Made by a program: the position numbers and the translations under genes. Below are positions 38,143 to 48,609 of a stretch of DNA of 64,000 nucleotides, one piece after another. Location: contig OZ059898.1 in NCBI GenBank assembly GCA_964057225.1, positions 12,735,767 to 12,799,766 on the forward strand, given 5' to 3'. A model generated the notes under the pieces. It had not been told where the DNA came from. It was given only the letters and a program-made list of their open reading frames with translations, and ran no database searches. This DNA comes from Auanema rhodensis. Taxonomy: Eukaryota; Nematoda; Chromadorea; Rhabditida; Rhabditidae. Position 1 is the stretch's first letter. Each line of letters starts with the position of its first letter.

Positions 38143-38949
38143 CACGCATTGTTTCTTACTATGCTCTAGAGGTTTTATAAAGTTCTCGTCACATCAATAC
38201 CTACAATTCATCGAAATCGATTAGTCAACATGAGACTATAACATCTCCTTAAGCTATATACTGCTTCTTCAGTGAAGAAATGAATTGTAAATTTGAAAAA
38301 AAACTGTCTGTCAGACAAGATTCTAGGTTAGTGGTTTTCACGTTTACTTGTTGTCTGGAGTACGACGACGATGGGTAAGAGACAAACATGTGTAGTTTTG
38401 ACCAACTAGACTAATTGATTCGATGTCGTTGGTTTCATGATCTGAATAGCTTTGACTTTTGGCCAGAACCCATATAATAGCTTTGATGCAACAACAGTTT
38501 GATGATCCAAAGTGAACATCTGACATGCTGTAGTAGCTTGGAGATGGATTTCAAAATATTAAGCAGCATACTCGAAACAGTAGCAGATGCCCTGCAGAAG
38601 GCGTCATAAGCACTAACCACGTCATCACGGTCATTCAGATGACGGATACACATATAGACATACTGCAAAAAGAGCGATGAGATGTGCAGATGAATGCTAA
38701 TAGTTAGATTCGTTGTCTAAATCTTGTCTCTTATTCGTTTTCTGAACGAATAGAAAGACTTCTTCCGCTTTCTTAAATCTAGTTCATTCCAACAATTTAA
38801 TTACAAATGTTCTTCACGAGTTTCACTATCCGAACAAACTTCCATAACTTAGTAGCTTCTTTACAAATCCACTTTTGTAACTTTTTCATTTAACAACGTG
38901 AAGAGAGAGAGAGAGAAAAAGGGAGGGAAAGTAAAAGATAGCGAGAAAG

Positions 38950-38963
38950 AAGAGAGAGAGAGA

Positions 38964-39050
<87 letters not shown>
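38950..39050 (+). repeat. (GA)n microsatellite
   Basis: About 100 bases of nearly pure GA repeat, among the longest simple repeats in the window. Open frames over it read as Leu-Ser or Arg-Glu repeats and are not genes. Confidence 0.95.
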
Positions 39051-39052
<2 letters not shown>

Positions 39053-41107
39053 TTAAGATAGTTAAGAGTGAGCATTAATCAGATAAAAAGATCAAATACT
39101 CCATTGGGACAAGCCATAAAGCAGAGGTATGTGTGTGATCATCTTGTTTAGTCAAACAGGAAAAGTAATCTTCCTCATATATTGCGTATAGCACATACAC
39201 AAAAATATATATATAACTTGATCACTTCAAATAATTAATTATTTCTCAATATGTGTTTGATTATTAACAATTCCATTGAAACCTTAGAAGGAGCATAGAA
39301 AAAGAAACATTCATGCTTATATAGTATGATGATGACATTGACACAGAAAAATAAAATGTAAATTGTTGATGAAAAGATATTATCGAGGGTAATTTGACTT
39401 TTCATTTTTTCGAAGTATTGATTATAAGCACAAAATTTCTTTTTTTTTTCTTATTAGATATGTTACGACATCAAATGTCAAAGCGTATGAGATCAGCAGC
39501 TGGTCTTTTCGAGCATAAATAGAAGGTTAGGTGTTTTCTATTTCAGATATATGAGATTTGAAAAAGTAAATTAATTCTAATTGACAATGCTGCTACCTAT
39601 GCTGGACTGACGGATTTAACAAGTGACTTATTGCTCACTAATATAAATTGAAAAGTGCGGCATAGGCTTTAAGCTCGCCATGTTAGGCAATTGTTTCCTG
39701 TATTGAGCTATGAAACCGGAACCAGATGTCCTGCGAATATTGAATAGAATGCAAGCCTGTTGAAGCAATATGAAAGGAAATATACACGTGAAAAGTTAGA
39801 AATCAAGTTGAGCTTGGAAATATGAAAGTAAAATAATGAAGTAATATTAACTCAACACACATAAAACATCAAATATATTGATTTGATTGAGAAAATCGAT
39901 AAGTACGTGATAAATTGTTTTTTGTCTAAGAAGTATGAATAATAGTGGGGGGAAGTGAATCATCAAAAATAGGCCGAAAAGTATTTATATAAGAAAAGTA
40001 CAATGAATATATACTATGAAATTACTGAAAATGAAAAAAAATTTGTTTGTAAGTTTATACAATATTTTCAAATCTTTTTACAAATTTTTGTTAAACATAG
40101 TCAAGTGATATATGAAGGATAGGACACGACAAATAGATAAATAAAGACAACATATTAAGTTGAAACTACACATACACATGCAGATAAGTGTGTCTCAACG
40201 ATTTCATAGGTTGCAGGGCAACGAGATAGAAGTTTGTTTGAAATTAAGTTATAACACGAATTATGTTATGAAACAAAATGAGATGATAAAGTTTTAAGTT
40301 GGTTAAGCTGCCTAATAATGCTTATTTTTTGTTGAAATTAGAGGAAAAATCTAAGTGTTTTGATGAGTGAAGGTAAAACACAATTAGATATTTGGTAGGT
40401 ATGTGAAAGAAATAGTAGAAGAAGATGAAGAAGAAGAGAGAAGAAAGAACATCAAAAGACCTTATCTAATTATATTTCATTTAAAGTGGTATAGAACAAA
40501 CAAAAATACTTTTATACGATAATGATAACTATAAATATGCATAATATAAATGTACAAATCATTTATATTTTGGATATTCATTGAAATAAAATTATAAACT
40601 AAAATGAAAATACATACATAGTAAAAACGGGTGACGTTGCTATATATCCCACTAATAATTTTAACTACAAGCACATGGAACAGGTGAAATAAAAATAAAA
40701 ACTTGAATAAATATTCTAGTAAAAATATGGAAAAAATTGTTTTTTTTTGTTTGTTCAGATATTTTAAGGAAAATATTAAAGAGAGAGAGAGAATAGGAGA
40801 GAATATATTTCTTTTCCTTACTAGTTAACATCATGTATTTAGATTTACAATCGTTCATTCAAGTTGTTGAAAGAGGTTTCAATCTTGTCACATACTTTCC
40901 TTCTTTTCTCACTATTACTCACTATAAGTACACGTAGACGTATGCCACGTGAACTTTGCGTTAGATTGACAGGATCATTCAAACAACTTTAGTAATTGCA
41001 ATCGGTTGTGATTGAGTCAGATTACTTAAGTTTTTTCTTTCAATAACGTATTCAAATTATTTTTTTATTCTTTTCAATCTCATTTTCTTAAATTATTCTT
41101 TATCATT

Positions 41108-41802
41108 ATGAATATGGAGTAGGTGATTAGTTATGATTCACAGAACGTGTTGCTCTATTCAAATGATTTAAACATTTTTTTTTCTTTCAGTGAATCGCAG
41201 GGTGAAAGCAAATATTCAGTTGACGATTATTTGATTGACTGTGAAAATACTGAAGTTAGTTAGTTCTTATTGTAAATAATTATAATTTATATAAAGATTT
41301 AAAAAAAATAATAATTAGAATAATCAAATTAAAGTTTCATTCATTATTTAAAATAGATTTTTGAAAACAATTTTCAGAATGTACGAGAACTTGTACTACA
41401 AACTATTCAACAATATATGGTATTATCTCCTAATGCTCACTTGAATATTGATGTTCAATTTGAAATAGATACAGATAAATTGGATAAAAAGTATTTTTAG
41501 TTTAATTCATTTTTCTTATTATTTTTCATTACATTTCATTCGATTCAGAGTTGCCACTACTACTATTCGAGCTACAAGAGCAGCAACATTCAATGCTTTT
41601 CTAAAGGTAAATCATATAGTTAATATAGTTTAATGTTTATTATTTATATATTAAGTCATTATCTACTGAAAAGACTATTACAAATCCAATGAAATATCCA
41701 AAAGATGCAGCATTGAAGAAGAAAGAGCTAGCACCTCGCGTTCGATGCCCCATGTGTCGTCAAGATGAAGCAGCTAAAAAAGTTTCGAGACACAGACATT
41801 AA
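41108..41802 (+). CDS. Small nematode protein with CxxC...HxH tail, unknown function
   Basis: Five exons (41108-41118, 41191-41254, 41378-41490, 41549-41606, 41656-41802) join in frame to 130 aa. The first coding exon is only 11 bases (MNM plus two bases), joined to the next by a good donor (GA|GTAGGT) and a T-rich acceptor. The start therefore depends on that small exon. The protein is acidic at the N-terminus (YSVDDYLIDCENTE), has a helical-looking middle, and ends in a basic segment with CPMC followed eleven residues later by HRH. That spacing (C-x2-C-x11-H-x-H) could bind zinc, though it matches no classical finger exactly. AATAAA lies at 42005, about 200 bases after the stop. I do not recognise the family. 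Confidence 0.75.
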
Positions 41803-43148
41803 TTCTACAAAAAATTATTCATCAGTTTCATTCTTTTGTGAAAACTTGAACCAAAACTTAATTTTTACTTCGATGTTTACACGATTATTCTCACAATTTT
41901 CTTTACCCGTCTTGGAGAGAAACTTTTCATCCCACCCCCTATTCATGGTCTTTTAGGATAATCTGTGCATGTCCATCTACAGTATTATTCAACTAAGATA
42001 GAAGAATAAAATACATTTTGATCTAAAAAATGATACAACGAACGGTTAGAGAAAGCTGCAAGCTCGGGAACATAAGGACCTAGACTAATAGATTTCTTAG
42101 ATTTACCCGGAGATAATAGTTGGAACCAGACGGAGGGTTTCAAATCCTAGTGCCTGCACTTGAAGTCATGATGTCATTAAAGTTTCTTTTATCTTCATGA
42201 ATATCTAGGTATTCAGAAATTAAAGAAGATATTGAAGGAACTGTTACGATCACAATCTCAACCGATGCCCTGAAAATTTCAGACATGACATCACTATGTG
42301 ATACTTAATTTTAAATTAATAATAAATTCATAATATGGAAATAAATATTGAAAAACAGCAAAAATTATTTTGTATAATTAGTATAAAATGAAAATTTGAA
42401 TTAAAAATTAAAATTGTAGTCTAGTACGCATTCGGATTCACCGTTCTGAGGTTTATTAAATGGAAAAGCAATTGAGTAAAATGATTAGTTAACTTATACA
42501 AACATCGGAACAGACGTAAATGGAGATTACAGAGACTTGTGTCATGTCTTGACAATCAGACGGAATCTTGTCTTTCTTTTACTCAACTTTGTAACTCGTA
42601 TCGATTCATCTAGATCAATAAGGAGTTACTATAGCTGATGGAACACTATTTTTGCAGATACTATAGCCATATAATACAAAACTAATATCAAAGGTTGTTA
42701 TAAAAGTAAGAAAAAGGAAATAAACGATCATGTGAAGAGTGGAAAACTTCTACTATAAACGATGTAACAAGTTAAATTTCGATTTTGTGAGAGAATAATG
42801 CTCTGATTTCATCTACAGGCTTTAACTGATTGAAACTGAAAATTTACTCAACTTCAAGAATTTTTAATAGTATTATAGAAAAAAAGCAAAATTTTCTTGT
42901 ATAGAGTAAACGTTTTCCTTTTTTTGTAATGTTTCAGACATCTTACAGTATCCGGAACGTTGTGTTATCTATCTAAATCTTTCATTTCCACGCCTACCTT
43001 AGGTTCACTACAGCTTTGATGATCCGGACAAAAGAATGGGAGGAGCTTAGTTAGATATTCAGCTTTCATATCCACCATAGCACAAATCCTTTATTTCATT
43101 CTTTCATTTCTCTGCTTTCATATCAATTCAACGGGTCTTCTAATTTAG
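41803..43148. other. Intergenic
   Basis: Holds the 3'UTR and poly(A) signal (42005) of the 130-aa gene and the upstream flank of the methyltransferase gene. A stretch at 42209-42309 after a TCTAG acceptor is open for about 32 codons (…EDIEGTVTITISTDALK…) and then stops. It has no start or partner exon, so it is not called. The sequence just before 43149 ends in ATTTAG and is the likely trans-splice acceptor of the next gene. Confidence 0.5.
43147..43148 (+). promoter_or_regulatory. Trans-splice acceptor at the start codon
   Basis: TCTAATTTAG directly abuts ATG 43149 after a T/C-rich run. No upstream exon is visible, so a spliced leader is the simplest partner. Confidence 0.55.
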
Positions 43149-44510
43149 ATGAATCCACGACAACAACGAGGAATATATGTTGCTTTGGGAGCTGCTGCAG
43201 TTCTGATCCTCATTATTACTGCTTCTTCACGTCCACAAATACCGGACTATTCGGATGATAGTACGTTCGTTGTTTCTCCTTCTCGTGTTTCCAATGAATT
43301 CAATTTTGTGAGTTTGTTCTCAATTTATACAATCATTTGATGAAATTCTTAGGTTGAACCAGTTGAGGTTATCAACCATTCTCAAAATATTCCAATACCA
43401 TCAAGTAATGAACATTTACAATTTTCCAAAGCTGTAGATAATTATCGGACGTGTATTAGCAAGAAATATAATGATGTCAAATCCAATGTAACAGCGGTAT
43501 GATGCTTTCTAACCAACTTTGAAACCTTAACTCTTACATCTTAGCTTTGGGTTCGTGGTCTTCAAAATATTGTTAAAGAATGTCTTTCTAATACTGATAT
43601 TAACAAAATTGTAATATCTCCATTGGAAAATAACGATGAAATCAAGCATCATATTTATAGTTCTTATGTAAGTTTTACATGTCTTTTCTCTAGTCCACTT
43701 ATGAGCAATGGTTCAGGAAGAGCCTAGTACTATCGTAACCCTTGGAGTCGGAGCTGATACAAAAGTTGAGCAACATTTAAAAGAAAAACTTCCAACAGTA
43801 TAATAGAACACAATTAAAACAGTTTTATAACATTAACCTCACTGTAGGGCTCAGAATTCTATGCTGCTGATCCCATCTACGAACCAAACGCTAAAATGTT
43901 TGAGCCAATCGGAACATTCTTCCCATTCGCTGTTGGATCACATACAGGCATTTCAAAAGCTAACATCCGTAAAGATGATGGTAATAACAATCTTTTTCCT
44001 GAAAGATCTCATATTGTTATTATCTAGGGCGATATGCTTCGCATCTAATGACTCACATCGACGTTGAGACATTTTTCGGAAAACTTGTTAATAGGTTTGA
44101 AAACCAATTACAAATTGAGGAGAATATCAGTCGATGCTTTCAGAACTAAGATCGATCATCTTCTGTTGGATAATGAAGGTCCTGAATACGAAATCATTCC
44201 AATGTTGGCTAAAGGAAGTATATTTGATGATCTCGGAGTTACTGTATGTCAGATGAACGTTGAAGTAGGCATAATCCCACCCCTTCTCTCATCCATATAC
44301 TCATGCTTTCAGGTTCACGATGCAGCCTTCAACATTCCAACAAAGTTGATTCGTCAGAAATTCATTCAAATCATGGATCGTATACTGGATGATGCTCGAT
44401 ACGTTCCACTGATCAGTGAATACTACGGCCATCAACGAATGTACTTTGTAAATGTTGAAAGTGATTTCTGTGTAAACAAGTATCTTATGCAATTTTTCAC
44501 TGAGAAATAA
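43149..44510 (+). CDS. FkbM-like methyltransferase, membrane-anchored
   Basis: Eight exons (43149-43307, 43353-43496, 43545-43667, 43717-43797, 43848-43980, 44028-44094, 44144-44264, 44313-44510) join in frame to 341 aa. ATG 43149 lies directly behind a splice acceptor. Residues about 8-27 are hydrophobic (YVALGAAAVLILIITASS), giving a type-II anchor or uncleaved signal. The catalytic part shows a SAM-binding motif (TLGVGADT, about 150-157), an acidic strand end (FYAADP, about 173-178), FFPFAVG, and the family signature LLLDNEGPEYEI (about 242-253). The C-terminus keeps VCQMNVEV and RMYFVNVE. These match the nematode-expanded FkbM-type methyltransferase family. The substrate is unknown; secretory-pathway location is inferred from the anchor. 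AATAAA lies at 44598. Confidence 0.88.
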
Positions 44511-44730
44511 GTTGACGATGGGTAACAAACTAGCTAATCAAATTGTATAATGATATAGCAAATAGTATTATTATTATAAATAATTTATGAAATTATTAAT
44601 AAAAAAAGATTTATATAGAATAATTATTATAATTTAAATATTTTTATGTATGAAATGAATAATTATTTTCAAGTAATTCTCACTTCTTTCTTTTCTTGTT
44701 TCATTGTTTTGCATGTTCTTATACATGCAG

Positions 44731-44883
44731 ATGTCTAGGATACGATATATATGGAATATGTTTAGCGATAGCAATTTCCGTCTTCGTCCAGAGATGTTGC
44801 CTGACTTTCGTCGAGAATCCGTTGTTTGCACCGAGATTGTTGAGTTCGTAATGTATAAACTTCAGACAATCGAAATAATCTAA
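44731..44883 (+). CDS. Possible 50-aa small ORF
   Basis: ATG 44731 directly follows an acceptor-like TACATGCAG. The frame runs 50 codons to TAA and a poly(A) signal AATAAA follows at 44965. It starts 127 bases after the poly(A) signal of the methyltransferase gene, the spacing expected of a downstream operon gene. The peptide (MSRIRYIWNMF…RLRPEMLPDF…) is basic with no known motif. Caution: the minus strand is also open here, with its own acceptor (TTTCTTAG near 44879) and donor (CAT|GTATAAG near 44727). This could be a minus-strand exon or not coding at all. Confidence 0.3.
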   Translation: MSRIRYIWNMFSDSNFRLRPEMLPDFRRESVVCTEIVEFVMYKLQTIEII

Positions 44884-46234
44884 GAAACCATCTCTACATT
44901 CGCATAGAGAAATAAGATTTCAAGATAATCTAACGAATTCAGACTCTTATTACAATTTGAATGAAATAAATTACCTTCTTGCACCACTAGTGGCTTTAGA
45001 ACTAAAATATTTTATATGAAAATATATTTTTTATAGTTTGATTTGACAACAATTGACAATAATTTAGTTTGAGCTATTTGAGAGTAAACTAAACTAAACT
45101 TCTTCAATATTTCTGCAAAATCTTTGCTTTTATTGAAAAAAAGAATCCAAATCTTCTTGTTTAATAACCATTTTCATATTTTCATGAATGAAAAATATAA
45201 TTTTGAGAAATTTACAAAAATCTTTCAGTCAGTGTCAATGAATCAAAATGGCACAGATTGTTTTGAAATTGTTTTTTTCAATTTCTATTTTGAAAACTAT
45301 TATACAATGGGTTATATAATTTTTAAATTTTCACTTTATACGATAGAAACTTAGTAAGAGTTCGAGATGAGAAGACAACACATAAGATTCTTTTCCGATA
45401 AGTTTCTATTACAAAGAATATTTTCCAGACGATATGACGGGCCATACGTCATAATAGGTTAAGAAAAGAGAAAAGCAGTTCATAAAGAACAAAAGAAAAA
45501 AGTGAAAATAAAGACAATAATGATATGTTAACAAGGTTGTTAACTATATATCTATATATCTAACTATATATAACTATATTACACATAGTTATATAGAATC
45601 TATTATTCAATTGTATTACTCTGATTATTACTTCATATAGTAGTATAGTATAGTGAGTGTGTCTATGTGTGAATTGTCAAATTCTGCTAATTATGATGTT
45701 TTCAACTTCTGACCTTGTCGTCTAATATTTTGGTCAAATACAAAGAATAAGGTATAGTATATTACTAACCACTATTATATAACTATAACTATTTATACGT
45801 GTATATATATATATATAACTATTCCTTTTTAATTCATTTAATCTATGTCTATATGATTTTCCCCCCAAAAAAAAAATGTTGATCAGTCTATTCCTTTTTT
45901 TTTCCTCTCATATTAGTTGGATTATAATAAAACTATAGTCTAGTTATAAATGTAATAAATATAATTTAGCAACGAAAAAAAATAATAACAGAATAAACAG
46001 ATACATGTTTGAACTTTTAAATGTTTTCGGTACATTCTAGTCAAGATATTTAGTACTCTAAAGAACTTCTATTAAGACTTTAATGAAGAAAGATCATAGT
46101 ATCTATATACAGCTCGCTGTTTGTTTCTTCTGTTCTTCAATTCTTTTACAACTTTCTCTTCCTTTTTCTTTTATTTTTCTCGTTCTTTTACTTATCAGAA
46201 TTTCTAAAACATTTTTACTTTTCATTTCAGCTCA
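44884..46234. other. AT-rich intergenic
   Basis: Very AT-rich, with TA palindromes around 45545-45600 and a (TA)n run near 45800. I see no exon. The last 35 bases are T-rich and end in TTTCATTTCAG at 46230, the likely trans-splice site of the dehydrogenase gene. Confidence 0.55.
46229..46230 (+). promoter_or_regulatory. Trans-splice acceptor of the dehydrogenase gene
   Basis: TTTCATTTCAG ends four bases before ATG 46235, with no upstream exon visible. This is the classic nematode spliced-leader acceptor context. Confidence 0.65.
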
Positions 46235-47587
46235 ATGGATAATATTTTGGAAATTGTACTAACTATATTGAAAGCTTTAGCTATATGTTTTGTAAAAATT
46301 ATTGTAGCTTTCTTTCCAAAAGGCGTACTACCTAGAAAATCTGTGAAAGGTTTGTTGATATACAGTCGTCTAATCATATATTCATCTATATTATTCCTAT
46401 TTTGTTTCAGGAAAAGTCGTTCTCATAACAGGTGGAGGTAGTGGTATTGGACAGAAAATGGCTGTTCAGGTATTGATTGTTGTCCTTTTAGTTTATCATT
46501 TTCATGAATTTTTAATGTAGTTTGCTAAGTTGGGCGCACGAATTGCCATCTGGGATATCAATGAGAAGGGTAATGAGGAGACAAAGAAGCTGGTCGAAGA
46601 GCAGAACGGTGAAGTACTGTTGATAAAGAGAGCTGATTGTACTCTTACTTTCAAAATTTTACAGGTTATAACTGAAGTCGTCGATCTGACACAACGCTCA
46701 CAAATCTATGAAAAAGCTGAAAAATTGAGAAAAGAATTTGGAGATGTTCATATGCTAATCAATAATGCTGGATATGTATCAGGTTGGCCTCAACATGCTC
46801 ACAATTTTGTTTGAAGTTTGAATAATACTTTAGGCAAACTCTTTATGGATATTTCTGATGAACTGATCGATAGAACATTCTCTGTCAATGCCATTTCTCA
46901 TTTCTTCGTAAGAAATTTTACACAAAATAAGTCATTAGAATTAAAGTGATTTTTAGACAACAAAAGCCTTTCTACAGCCTATGCTTGACAAGAACGAAGG
47001 ACATATCGTGACAATAGCTTCAGTTGCTGGAACAATTGGAATTGCTCGAATGGTGCGCATTTGAAAAATAAAAAACATCATGAATTTTTAATTGAAAAAA
47101 ATTTTATTTTCAGACTGATTATTGCGCATCCAAGTATGCTTCATTAGGATTCCATGATTCATTAACATCTGAACTACGATGCCTTAAGAAAACTGGTGTT
47201 AAGACAACGGTTGTTTGTCCGTACTTCATTGATACTGGAATGTTTGATGGATTTCAAGATGTGTAAGTTGTGTACTGAAAATAGCAAAATACCTTCCGCA
47301 TCATCTTTGCAGGAACTTCCCTTTCATGGGATTATTAGAACCAGACTATGTCGTTGATTGTATTATGGATGCCGTATTAACTGATCAAGTTATGCTTGCA
47401 ATGCCTAAACCTTCATATTTATTTGGAATTCTTAACAGGTATATATTTGAGAATATCGTTGGGAAATACAAGTGTTTTTCTCTCAAATTTCAGATTATTA
47501 CCAAGTGAAGTAAATCTTTTATTAGCTGATATTACTAAAGCTAATGATGTTATGTCCAAATTTCAAGGAAGTCATATTTCAAAGTGA
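46235..47587 (+). CDS. Short-chain dehydrogenase/reductase, SDR16C-like
   Basis: Nine exons (46235-46349, 46411-46469, 46521-46613, 46665-46782, 46834-46907, 46957-47052, 47114-47262, 47313-47438, 47494-47587) join in frame to 307 aa. The start is fixed by an acceptor four bases upstream. A hydrophobic N-terminal hairpin (about residues 4-30) is typical of membrane- or lipid-droplet-bound members. The NAD(P)-binding motif TGGGSGIG is at 45-52, NNAG at 122-125, the active-site Ser in TIASVAG at 175 and YxxxK (YCASK) at 188-192. This fits the SDR16C group (17-beta-hydroxysteroid dehydrogenase 11/13 and retinol dehydrogenase 10 relatives). Likely substrates are retinoids, steroids or other lipids; the exact one cannot be read from sequence. 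Confidence 0.92.
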
Positions 47588-48086
47588 AATGATAAGATGA
47601 TGTAATCTACTTTCCTTTAATGTAATTATTCCTGTAAATATTTATTTGTTTACTATATGTATATTACATATACATATGTATATTGAAAATGTTTAACATA
47701 TAACTTCAAATATTCCATTAACTATATTGATTATAACAAAACTCTTTTTTTTCTAAACGACACCAATTGCTAATTACTTTTTTTTTTAAAAATCTGTTGC
47801 TATCACTGTTGAATGGAATTTTTAAGAGCTTAAACTGATTATACACACTCCATTTGAAGAATTTAGGAGATTATCTCTCACACTGACTGTTTCAACAGAT
47901 TTAAAGATCAATAATATGTTATAGTTCATATGTAACTTGATATTTATGAATAAATATGTAATACGTTCAAAGCTATTTTTTTTTGGCGAAAAATCATCAG
48001 ATGATAGGTAAGTTACATGCGCGTTCATGTGAGTTCATGAAGCAGTCAAGCTTCTCATAGATTTATATTAAATATCTCTACAATGA

Positions 48087-48118
<32 letters not shown>

Positions 48119-48606
48119 GTGTCTTAAACTATATGATAAGAATATTTTTATTATATAATTATAATAATTAAAGCAAGTATTATAGTTTTTTATAGTTTTC
48201 AAATTGCTATAAATGATATAAAACACTTTATGACTCATAATACAATATGCCATTTATATAGCTTTGTCATTTTTTTTTTGATAAAAAATAAAATTTTAAT
48301 CAAATCAGAATCATTTTATTTCAATATTTCATCACTTAATTGAACAGAAATATATGAAAAAACATAGATATTCATAATGATAATGATAAATGTATATATA
48401 TATATATATAATACATAATAATATGGAAAAGTTCGTGATAATCTCTGAAATAAAATTGTATTTGATAGTTCGGATCAATCGCTCAATTAAAACATATTTT
48501 ATCTTCATCTTACCCTCCCCTCCTCTTCCCCAACTACATCTTCTCAATTTTTATCTTTTTAAATTGTTGATAATCTTTTATCATTCTTATTTTTGTGTTC
48601 AATCAC
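47588..48606. other. AT-rich intergenic
   Basis: 3'UTR of the dehydrogenase gene and the promoter side of the lectin gene. Contains (TA)n runs at 48087-48113 and 48389-48412. No exon seen. A possible poly(A) signal (AATAAA) lies at about 47949; none lies closer to the stop. Confidence 0.5.
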
Positions 48607-48608
48607 AG
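48607..48608 (+). promoter_or_regulatory. Acceptor site at the lectin start codon
   Basis: TTTTTGTGTTCAATCACAG ends one base before ATG 48610, with no upstream coding exon. A trans-splice acceptor is likely. Confidence 0.5.
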
Positions 48609-48609
48609 T

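Larger units (their letters stand above)
30739..41107. other. Gene desert, right part
   Basis: No provable gene. The stretch contains many CACGTG palindromes (see findings), long GA/CT microsatellites (36113-36176, 36281-36392, 38111-38142, 38950-39050), a TACA-type repeat (32838-32870) and a CAT repeat (35433-35452). GC-richer islands lie at 31.0-31.7, 33.0 and 37.2-37.4 kb. The longest open frame (31692-31120, -, 190 codons) is largely the translation of CT-rich DNA. A short acceptor-led stretch at 39470-39535 encodes about 20 residues and stops in all frames. Confidence 0.45.

Noticed and set aside
38890-39075. Open frame of repeated Leu-Ser on the minus strand
   Set aside because: It is only the translation of a (GA)n microsatellite; the same holds for the frames over 36050-36457 and 57118-57348.
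39470-39535. Possible small exon after a long T-rich acceptor
   Set aside because: All three frames stop before the next donor, and the only ATG frame is about 20 residues.
42060-42170. tRNA-like segment with a GGTTTCAAATCC element
   Set aside because: The T-arm-like sequence does not form a 5-bp stem with a 7-base loop, and no matching acceptor or anticodon arms could be drawn.
42209-42309. Acceptor-led open stretch of about 32 codons
   Set aside because: It has no start codon and no upstream exon in phase. It could be a decayed exon but cannot be supported.
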